A DNA stretch of 64,000 nt from Pinibacter soli. GTDB taxonomy: Bacteria > Bacteroidota > Bacteroidia > Chitinophagales > Chitinophagaceae. Positions within the stretch are counted from its first letter, which is position 1. Each line of letters opens with the position of its first letter. The notes under the pieces are model-generated. The model was not told the origin of the DNA. It did no database searches and worked only from the letters and a program-made list of their open reading frames with translations. Below are positions 25,235 to 31,495 of the stretch, in pieces. Both the position numbers and the translations under genes were made by a program. The DNA lies in the NCBI RefSeq assembly GCF_029961145.1, contig NZ_JASBRG010000008.1:21431-85430 (forward strand). Reading direction: 5' to 3'.

Positions 25235-26419
25235 TTAACAAGCTTGTAATACTTGCGAACCGATTACATTTTTGTTTTCAATAGAATCAAATGTTTGTTT
25301 CAAATCATTGATCAAATCATTCGCGTCTTCCAAACCAACGCTCAATCTTATCAGGCTGTCATTCACACCGTTTGCTCTGCGTTTATCTGCAGGGATGGAT
25401 TTGTGGGTCATTTGTGCAGGGTGGCAAAGCAGGCTTTTTACACCGCCAAGGCTTTCTGCCAATTTGAACAAACTGGTAGAAGTTACAAAAGCTGCGGCTG
25501 CTTCTTCAGTGTCATTTTTCAAAGTAAATGATACCACGCCACCAAATGCCTTCTGCTGTGTTGCTGCCAATTCATGTTGCGGATGGCTCTTTAATCCAGG
25601 ATAAAAAACTTTATCCACTGCTGGATGCGATTCAAGGAAAGTGGCTACAGCCAAGGCATTGCGGCTATGTTCTTTTACACGCAAATGCAAAGTTTCAATA
25701 CCTCTGATCAAAAGGAAGCTATCAAACGGTCCAAGAATATTACCGCAGGCGTTTTGATAGAATTTTATTTGTTCACCCAGTTCTTTTGTTTTTGTTACTA
25801 CAACACCGGCTATTACATCGCTGTGACCACCCAGATATTTTGTAGCACTGTGTACTACGATATCCGCACCAAGGTCAAGCGGGTTCTGCAATACAGGTGT
25901 TGCAAACGTATTGTCTACGCAAAGCAGGATGTTTTGTTGCTTAGCAAGCTTTGCTATTGCTGTAATATCAGAGATCTTAAGCGTAGGATTAGTAGGCGTT
26001 TCAAGCCAGATCAATTTTGTTTTTGGAGTAATGGCGTTGAAAACTTCCTCCACTTTTGTGGTATCAACATAAGTAACGCTGATGCCAAACTTCTTATACA
26101 CTTTTTCAAACAGACGAAAAGCACCGCCGTAGATGTCATCCACAGCTACAATTTCATCACCGCTTTCAAGGAGCTTTACTACTGCGTCGATAGCTGCAAG
26201 GCCACTGGCGAAGGCAAGACCAAACTCACCGTGCTCAAGTTCTGCGACTAAGTTTTCCAGTGTTTTGCGTGTAGGATTGTTGCTGCGGGAGTAATCAAAT
26301 CCTTTGTTAACGCCTGGTGCTTCCTGCTCGAAAGTGGATGTTTGATAAATAGGAACTGCGATTGCGCCTGTTAATTCATCTACCGGAATGCTGTGAATGA
26401 GTTTTGTTGTTGCTTGCAT
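25235..26419 (-). CDS. metB: Cystathionine gamma-synthase-type PLP enzyme (Cys/Met metabolism)
   Basis: A 394-residue PLP enzyme of the transsulfuration family. It has the N-terminal TSTFEQ and YSRSNNPTRKTLE, AFASGLAAIDAV, DDIYGGAFRLF near 100 and LETPTNPTLKI near 145. The PLP lysine lies in SATKYLGGHSDVIAG near 197, and LGGVKSLLCHPAQMTHKSI is near the C-terminus. The family holds cystathionine gamma-synthase, gamma-lyase and O-acyl-homoserine sulfhydrylase, hard to tell apart by eye. A SAM-I riboswitch directly upstream and a downstream homoserine dehydrogenase favour the biosynthetic role from activated homoserine and cysteine (or sulfide). Confidence 0.85.
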   Translation of the reverse strand: MQATTKLIHSIPVDELTGAIAVPIYQTSTFEQEAPGVNKGFDYSRSNNPTRKTLENLVAELEHGEFGLAFASGLAAIDAVVKLLESGDEIVAVDDIYGGAFRLFEKVYKKFGISVTYVDTTKVEEVFNAITPKTKLIWLETPTNPTLKISDITAIAKLAKQQNILLCVDNTFATPVLQNPLDLGADIVVHSATKYLGGHSDVIAGVVVTKTKELGEQIKFYQNACGNILGPFDSFLLIRGIETLHLRVKEHSRNALAVATFLESHPAVDKVFYPGLKSHPQHELAATQQKAFGGVVSFTLKNDTEEAAAAFVTSTSLFKLAESLGGVKSLLCHPAQMTHKSIPADKRRANGVNDSLIRLSVGLEDANDLINDLKQTFDSIENKNVIGSQVLQAC

Positions 26420-26562
26420 TGTTAAACAGTTTTTGTGCTTCGCTGTGCGAAACGATTGATAATTGATTAAACATTGTTTTGTCTGAAAACTTATGCAAGA
26501 AGGATTACCGGAAATGCTGTTTTGTTTGATACTTCACCAGGTTGGCAACAAGTGTATAAAAC

Positions 26563-26595
26563 AAAAAAGCGCTCCCGATAAATCAGAAGCGCTTT
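26563..26595 (-). terminator. Riboswitch-linked intrinsic terminator
   Basis: On the minus strand AAAGCGCT (26595-26588) pairs with AGCGCTTT (26573-26566) and runs into T6, giving an intrinsic terminator about 145 bp upstream of the metB-type ATG and just after the SAM aptamer. It is the expected expression platform for a SAM off-switch. Confidence 0.88.
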
Positions 26596-26630
26596 AAATA
26601 TTGTAAGTAGAAATTGTAAAGCATTATCTG

Positions 26631-26751
26631 ACTTATCTGTCCCGAATAAAATCCATCGGGGTGGAATTGGCACCTTACTTCTTCGAGTTGAATCGAATTG
26701 CAGGTTGCCAAGGCTTCAAAGGGCCATGTCCCTCAGCCTTTCTTGATAAGT
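26631..26751 (-). promoter_or_regulatory. SAM-I (S-box) riboswitch
   Basis: Read on the minus strand the element shows S-box hallmarks in order: P1 CTTATCAAGAAAGGCTGAGG, GGCCC, TTTGAAGCC, GGCAACC, then AAGGTGCCAATTCC and the closing P1 strand GATAAGT (26637-26631). A terminator follows. It binds S-adenosylmethionine and should stop transcription of the metB-type, QueF-like and perhaps hom genes when methionine is plentiful. Confidence 0.95.
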
Positions 26752-26955
26752 GATCTATAAAGAACTGGCGCAAAGATAAGGTTACATATTTCAAATTTCC
26801 AAATGGAATTTGGGGAATTGAAAATTGAAAGTTGAAAATTTAAAATGATTTTGCTTTTGGGTTAATTGGTTATCAAGTATTTAGATGTTGACAAAAAAGT
26901 TTGAAATTTTTTGTGCGGCAACACTAACAACCATCAACTAACAACCGACAACTTG

Positions 26956-26963
26956 TATTTTTG
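26956..26963 (+). promoter_or_regulatory. -7 box for the WYL regulator gene
   Basis: TATTTTTG fits TAnnTTTG and lies inside the longest possible reading frame. The message would begin near 26969, which rules out the start at 26911 and supports the TTG at 26986. Confidence 0.5.
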
Positions 26964-26985
26964 TCACTCCAACAAACAACAACAA

Positions 26986-27939
26986 TTGAACCGGATAGAC
27001 AGGCTAAGTGCCATTTTGATTCATCTGCAAAGCAAGCGACGTGTAACGGCACAGGAAATTGCTGAGCGTTTCGAGATTAGTTTGCGAAGCGTATATCGTG
27101 ATGTAAAAGCCCTGCAGGAGAGTGGTGTGCCGATCATCGGTGAATCGGGCATCGGTTATTCCGTAATGGAAGGTTACCGTTTACCGCCCGTAATGTTTAC
27201 TAATGAAGAAGCCAGTTCGCTGTTACTTGCGGGAAAACTAGCGGAGATTTCTACTGATCCCGCTGTGAAAAAGCATTTTGAAAACGCATTGTTTAAAATC
27301 AAATCTGTACTGCGTTACACAGACAAAGAGCAAATCGAAACGCTCGAAGAAAATGTCATCGTTATCCCGTCATCTTACAATACGAGCAAAGATGCAAATG
27401 CTCAATATTTAAGCGAGCTACAAAGAGCGATGGTCACAAAAAGAGTGGTGCACATGGAATATTGCAAGGCGTATGACACCACTGTTGAAGCTCGTGATGT
27501 AGAACCAATCGGCTTGTGCTACTATGGAAACGCATGGCATTGCATTGCCTGGTGCAGGCTGCGAAAAGATTACAGGGATTTTAAAATGAGCCGTATTGTA
27601 AAGCTTTACGTAACAGACACAGTTTTTGATAATTCCTCACATCCATCCATAAGCGAATATCTCAGCAAGATGACGGCGAGAGAAAAGCAGCTTTCTGAGA
27701 TCATCATCAGGATAAGAAAAGATGTTGCCAGGTACATCGGCGGGCAAAAATATTATTACGGATTTGTGTCTGAAGAAATATGTGAAGACGACGTAAGGCT
27801 AACGTTCCTAACTTCTTATCCCGATATGTTTGCCCGCTGGATTCTGATGTTCACTGATGGGCTCACCATTGAATCTCCAGCTGACTTTAAAGCCCAGGTT
27901 AAAGAGATGTGCGAGAAGTTATACAGGCATCATGTGTGA
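26986..27939 (+). CDS. YafY/DeoR-type regulator with WYL domain
   Basis: A 317-residue transcriptional regulator if started at TTG 26986 (MNRIDRLSAILIHLQSKRRV), which matches the usual family start; the extra 25 upstream codons lie over the promoter. The N-terminal HTH_11 domain is VTAQEIAERFEISLRSVYRDVKALQESGVPI (about 19-49). A WYL domain follows at about 130-210, with the region RDVEPIGLCYYGNAWHCIAWCRLRKDYRDFKMSRI, and then the C-terminal WCX extension. It is likely to control the two small genes downstream (GyrI-like and SRPBCC), a frequent arrangement, and perhaps itself. Ligand unknown. Confidence 0.88.
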   Translation: MNRIDRLSAILIHLQSKRRVTAQEIAERFEISLRSVYRDVKALQESGVPIIGESGIGYSVMEGYRLPPVMFTNEEASSLLLAGKLAEISTDPAVKKHFENALFKIKSVLRYTDKEQIETLEENVIVIPSSYNTSKDANAQYLSELQRAMVTKRVVHMEYCKAYDTTVEARDVEPIGLCYYGNAWHCIAWCRLRKDYRDFKMSRIVKLYVTDTVFDNSSHPSISEYLSKMTAREKQLSEIIIRIRKDVARYIGGQKYYYGFVSEEICEDDVRLTFLTSYPDMFARWILMFTDGLTIESPADFKAQVKEMCEKLYRHHV

Positions 27940-27964
27940 GTCAACACTGTCGACCATCAAAAAA

Positions 27965-28037
27965 TTACCACTAAGAATTGCCTGAATTTTATAAAGCTCT
28001 TAGTGAATCTTGTGTCCTTAGTACCTTAGTGGTAAAC
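27965..28037. repeat. Intergenic inverted repeat, 'ccactaagg' family
   Basis: TTACCACTAAGA (27965-27976) mirrored by CCTTAGTACCTTAGTGGTAA (28016-28035). A larger relative is at 43340-43466. Lies between the WYL regulator and the GyrI-like gene. Confidence 0.6.
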
Positions 28038-28129
28038 TTCAAAAGCGAAGGTTTTTTCTCTTTTCAAAAAAACTTCCTGACATAAGGCTGTCACTACCGC
28101 ATTGTTGTTTTGTGTAAAATTAACACACC

Positions 28130-28588
28130 ATGCAAGTCAAAACAATGCCACCGATGACCGTTCTTTATTACACTACGAGAACAACTTTTGCCGGATTAGA
28201 AGATATTATCGGCAAGGTTCCGCAAGAGCTGCAAAATGAAGCAAATCGCCTGCAACTTTTTATTTCCGGGCCTCAATACTGGTTTTATTTTGGCGCCGAT
28301 GGCAAACCGGATACGGAATTTACTCTTGAGGTTGCACTTCCTATCAAAGGCGACGTTAATCAATCAAGCGCTTATCAATTCAAACACTTATCACCTTTCA
28401 AATGCGTTGCTGCCACTCATGAAGGTGGTTGGGATCAATTGCATCTTACCTACGGTAAAATAATTCCGTGGTTGTTTTCGCAGGGCATGCAAATGGCAAA
28501 CGATCTTGAGTGCAGGGAAATGTATGTGAATGTTGATTTTGAAGAACAGGAAAACAATTTAACCGAAGTGCTGGTCGGCATTAAATAA
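28130..28588 (+). CDS. GyrI-like / AraC-effector-binding fold protein
   Basis: A 152-residue cytoplasmic protein of the GyrI-like small-molecule-binding domain family, normally the ligand-sensing half of AraC or MerR regulators but here standing alone. Features are MPPMTVLYYTTRTTFAGLEDIIGKVPQELQNEA, GPQYWFYFGADGKPDTEFTLEVALPIKG, the conserved aromatic LSPFKCVAATHEGGWDQLHLTYGKII, and a terminal strand with Y-V-N-V-D-F-E. Such stand-alone members may bind or hydrolyse hydrophobic drugs or cyclopropanes. It lies 15 bp before the SRPBCC gene and after a WYL regulator, so the pair probably responds together to a small molecule. Confidence 0.75.
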   Translation: MQVKTMPPMTVLYYTTRTTFAGLEDIIGKVPQELQNEANRLQLFISGPQYWFYFGADGKPDTEFTLEVALPIKGDVNQSSAYQFKHLSPFKCVAATHEGGWDQLHLTYGKIIPWLFSQGMQMANDLECREMYVNVDFEEQENNLTEVLVGIK

Positions 28589-28602
28589 TTCAAACGCCAT
28601 TT

Positions 28603-29034
28603 ATGGAAACCGCATTAAGCATAGAGCGTTCTTTGTCATTGCCCGCAACGAAAGACCATGTTTGGCAGGCATTGATAGATCCGGATTTTACAAGGCAGTA
28701 CATGTTCAATTGCGAGGTGATCACTGATTGGCAGGAGGGAAGTATGGTGCTTTGGGTAGGAAAATATGCAGGTTACGAAGCATTTCAAAAGGGATTGGTG
28801 ATCAAATTTGTTCCCTGTAAGGAATTGAAATATTCCTTGTTCGACCCCTACTATGAAAGTGAAGATGAACTTCGTAATTATGTGCATGTTTCTTATAAGC
28901 TGGAAGAAGAAGATCACAGTACAAAGCTGGTAGCAACGATAAATAATTTCGGGGCAAACTACAATCGCTATTCGCAGGTTAAGCACTCCTGGGATGAGGA
29001 AGTATTGCCGGGATTAGAAGGGCTGTTTAAATAA
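28603..29034 (+). CDS. SRPBCC-fold protein, AHSA1 type
   Basis: A 143-residue START-like helix-grip protein. It has SIERSLSLPATKDHVWQALIDPDFTRQYMF at the N-terminus, GSMVLWVGKYAGYEAFQKGLVIKFVPCKELKYSLFDP in the middle, and YKLEEEDHSTKLVATINNF with a C-terminal helix SWDEEVLPGLEGLFK. This is the typical AHSA1/SRPBCC pattern for binding a hydrophobic ligand. It shares a transcript with the GyrI-like gene 15 bp upstream. Specific ligand unknown. Confidence 0.82.
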   Translation: METALSIERSLSLPATKDHVWQALIDPDFTRQYMFNCEVITDWQEGSMVLWVGKYAGYEAFQKGLVIKFVPCKELKYSLFDPYYESEDELRNYVHVSYKLEEEDHSTKLVATINNFGANYNRYSQVKHSWDEEVLPGLEGLFK

Positions 29035-29060
29035 ACAAAGAGCGCAGATTAATGAGAAAG

Positions 29061-29181
29061 AACGCAGATTTTCAAGATCATTATGATTAATGATGATTTT
29101 TCATTTGAGATTTAATGCAATGCCTAATTCAAATTCTAAATATTAAATCATCATTAATCATAATAGTCGTGATAATCTGCG
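29061..29181. repeat. Intergenic inverted repeat, 'gcagattttcaagatcat' family
   Basis: Left arm 29061-29099 (AACGCAGATTTTCAAGATCA and on) mirrored by 29145-29181 (AAATCATCATTAATCATAAT to ATCTGCG). It separates the convergent SRPBCC and OmpA genes. Confidence 0.75.
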
Positions 29182-29199
29182 TGCTTGTACTTTGCGGCT

Positions 29200-29883
29200 C
29201 TATTGTTGACCTGCTTGTTTTTTGGCTTCCTGCTGCATTTTTTCGTTAGCAGAAATTATAAATTCCACGCGACGGTTTTGTGTACGCCCTTCCGGTGTGG
29301 CATTAGGATATTTTGGAACATCCGGGCCATAACCTTTTGTTGTAACGCGAGATGAGTTGATATTATGATCAAGCAAATAGTTTGCTACTGCAATCGCACG
29401 GTTTACGGACAATGTTTGGTTGTATGCTTTTGTTCCCGTACTATCCGTGTGACCTTGTACTTCGATATCTGTATCTGGATATGTATTAAGGACAGTGATC
29501 AATTTGTTGAGGCTTTCTTTTGATTGATCAGAAAGATCAAATTTATTTACCTTGAACAGTACTGCACTGTTGAACTCGACCATAATACCTTCGCCTACTC
29601 TTTCTACTTTTGCGTCAGGTATGGTTTGTTTAATTTGCTCAGCCTGTTTATCCATGTTGCGGCCAATGATCGCACCACCTGCGCCACCTACAACGGCTCC
29701 GATGATAGCGCCGAGACCCGCATTGCCAGCTATTTTGCCAATTACTGCACCTGCAGCGGCACCACCTGCAGTTCCTATCACTGCACCTTTTTCTGTTTTG
29801 TTCATTTTGTTAACCGTGCTACATCCTGATGCCAAAATCAAAAGAGCCATGCTACCAAATAGAAGACTTTTTACTTTTTTCAT
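29200..29883 (-). CDS. OmpA-family lipoprotein with glycine-zipper segment
   Basis: A 227-residue envelope protein. The signal sequence ends in the lipobox LASGC, so it is acylated at Cys21. A glycine-zipper stretch (about 33-75, GTAGGAAAGAVIGKIAGNAGLG and more) can insert into or oligomerise at the membrane. The C-terminal OmpA/MotB domain (about 95-215) has the peptidoglycan-binding pattern EVQGHTDSTGTKAYNQTLSVNRAIAVANYL and GYGPDVPKYPNATPEGRTQNRRVEF. The combination resembles YiaD. Its upstream region carries the GGAAC member of the -24-like element set, which suggests stress control. Confidence 0.9.
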   Translation of the reverse strand: MKKVKSLLFGSMALLILASGCSTVNKMNKTEKGAVIGTAGGAAAGAVIGKIAGNAGLGAIIGAVVGGAGGAIIGRNMDKQAEQIKQTIPDAKVERVGEGIMVEFNSAVLFKVNKFDLSDQSKESLNKLITVLNTYPDTDIEVQGHTDSTGTKAYNQTLSVNRAIAVANYLLDHNINSSRVTTKGYGPDVPKYPNATPEGRTQNRRVEFIISANEKMQQEAKKQAGQQ

Positions 29884-29925
29884 ACACTTTGGGTTTTATT
29901 ACAATAAAATTTTATTTCTAAATAG

Positions 29926-29943
29926 TTAAAAAAATTGTTCCTC
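29926..29943 (-). promoter_or_regulatory. -24-like promoter element upstream of the OmpA gene
   Basis: Minus strand GAGGAACAATTTTTTTAA, preceded by CTTATAGC, with its GG pair 58 bp before the start codon. It is the weakest of the set at the -24 position (GGAAC rather than GGCAC) but shares the CTTATAGC upstream word with the site at 53770. Confidence 0.4.
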
Positions 29944-30114
29944 AGCTATAAGTATTTGGGAAAAGAATACCGATGTAAAAGAGATGAATTAACCCGTTGT
30001 TGGGTTGCGTATAATGAATTGCGACTTGTATATTGGATCATAGGCTGGATTTTGTTTGAGGCCGCAAATGTAAATAATTCATGTAAACAATGGATGAGTA
30101 AAAGTCCTATAAAC

Positions 30115-30139
30115 AAAAAAAACCGGGCAATTTGCCCGG
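30115..30139 (-). terminator. Intrinsic terminator of the VLDT-repeat gene
   Basis: CCGGGC/GCCCGG (30123-30128/30134-30139) with a 5-nt loop, followed on the minus strand by T8 (plus A-run 30115-30122), about 57 bp after the minus-strand gene. Confidence 0.9.
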
Positions 30140-30195
30140 ACTTTATATTGGTCGAATATCAGAATTTTGGATGGCTTAATGGTAATTGGATTTTA

Positions 30196-31104
30196 TTATA
30201 GAGATGCAGTACCTGCATCGGTTTTAATACCATCAAAGCTGATCACTTTTTTCACAGGAGCCTTTGCAACTGCATGAGAAGTTTTACCTTTTTTCATTGG
30301 TTTCTCAGCAGGCATTTCAGCGCTGGCTGTTGCTTGTGTACCGTTTAAAGAAGCAGTAGGATCTGCATCATTAAAGCCGCTGCCGATACGGATATGCACT
30401 TCTTTTGAAGTTTCATTATAAGATACGATACCTTCTGAAATTGATTTTTTATCGCTTACTTTTTGGGCGGGAATTTTATAAATGTTTGCATCACTTTTCA
30501 GGTAAGCGTAAAATTTATCATCACCTATACCGGACACCCAGATCTTACCAGGGTTTTGTTCATCAACAGTTATTGTAACATTGCTGCCAGCTGTTGTTGT
30601 AGTTGTTGCAGATGGCTGTGTTTCGTTCGCTGTTGTAGTTGTATTTTCCGGTTGATAAGTTCCAAGCACTGCAACATAATATTTACCTGCATTCGGAGCC
30701 GGCGCAGAAGATTTAAATTCTGACAATGGCTGTGCTTGTGGAATTGGAGCTAAAGAACCCCATGCGGAAGTTTTTTTAGCTGTATCACCTGGTATAGTGT
30801 CTAACACAATGTATGCATCTTCTACTACAAAAGGTCCTTTTGCTACATAATTAAAAGAGAGATCTTTCTTTTTATCAGAAGTGTCTTTCTTAGGTACTGT
30901 ATCTAGTACGTTATAAGCAATCCACTTAGATGTGTCTCTCTTAGTGGTTGTGTCTCTTTTTCCGGGAACTGTATCCAGAATAGATACAAAAGAAATGTCT
31001 TTTTTCGTAGTTGTATCCTTTGGTGTTTTTGTAGTATCAGTTTGGCTGAAACCCTGTGTTGACAGTAATATCAGGCCTCCCAGAAGTAATTTCGGTGCTT
31101 TCAT
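30196..31104 (-). CDS. Secreted protein with D/T/K-rich repeats, unknown function
   Basis: A 302-residue protein with signal peptide MKAPKLLLGGLILLSTQGFSQ. Residues 22-125 carry three to four degenerate repeats built on K-x-DTT-K-x-D and (I/V)LDTVPGKxDT. A Ser/Thr/Asn linker follows, then a small, possibly beta-rich domain (about 180-250, VTITVDEQNPGKIWVSGIGDDKFYAYLKSDANIYKIPAQKV) and a basic tail KPMKKGKTSHAVAKAPVKK. I do not recognise the family. Most likely a periplasmic or surface protein. The upstream region carries the TGGCAC element, linking it to the stress set. Confidence 0.65.
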   Translation of the reverse strand: MKAPKLLLGGLILLSTQGFSQTDTTKTPKDTTTKKDISFVSILDTVPGKRDTTTKRDTSKWIAYNVLDTVPKKDTSDKKKDLSFNYVAKGPFVVEDAYIVLDTIPGDTAKKTSAWGSLAPIPQAQPLSEFKSSAPAPNAGKYYVAVLGTYQPENTTTTANETQPSATTTTTAGSNVTITVDEQNPGKIWVSGIGDDKFYAYLKSDANIYKIPAQKVSDKKSISEGIVSYNETSKEVHIRIGSGFNDADPTASLNGTQATASAEMPAEKPMKKGKTSHAVAKAPVKKVISFDGIKTDAGTASL

Positions 31105-31495
31105 AACTAAAGGTTTGTTTTTATCAATTTGTTTTCTGACTAGTAGTATAGAAAAACTGTGCCAATTCTATAAAAATGTGGATAACTCCGTTTTTTTAGG
31201 AAATGCTTTTTTGTCGAAACTCAATGATACTGTGGCTTTCATTGATTTGCTGTATGTTATGCACCTTTAAACTGAGAAGCCTGTGTTATGAAAACATTAA
31301 CGAATACAAAGGTTTCGGCGTTTTGCAGGCGCTTGCTAAGTAGACGCGAAAGACACTGTTTTACGAATCAGGAGATTTTGCCCCAATAGTCTTGTAAGAT
31401 GGTAGGAAATTCGTGTAATTCACGCCGGATAAGCGTTTTATCATGTCACTACTTTATCTTAAATTTACTTTTCTATTCTTATAAGGAAACAAGGT
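31105..31495. other. Divergent gap between the VLDT-repeat gene and uvrA
   Basis: 391 bp. The first 60 bp hold the -24-like element of the minus-strand gene. The remainder has no convincing ORF (one 33-codon frame at about 31289 lacks support), repeat or strong hairpin, and must contain the uvrA promoter. I found no clean TAnnTTTG or SOS-box sequence by eye. Confidence 0.5.
31149..31164 (-). promoter_or_regulatory. -24-like promoter element upstream of the VLDT-repeat gene
   Basis: Minus strand TGGCACAGTTTTTCTA, its TGGCAC at 31164-31159, preceded by TTTATAG; the GG pair lies 59 bp before the start. Matches the -24 half of sigma-54 promoters; the -12 half is TTCT rather than TTGC. Confidence 0.5.

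Noticed and set aside
26491..26673. 60-residue minus-strand ORF upstream of the metB-type gene
   Set aside because: It runs across the SAM riboswitch and its terminator; the RNA structure explains the sequence better.
29935..30201. 88-residue plus-strand ORF between OmpA and VLDT-repeat genes
   Set aside because: No recognisable domain, and it overlaps a promoter element, the terminator and the end of the opposite-strand gene.
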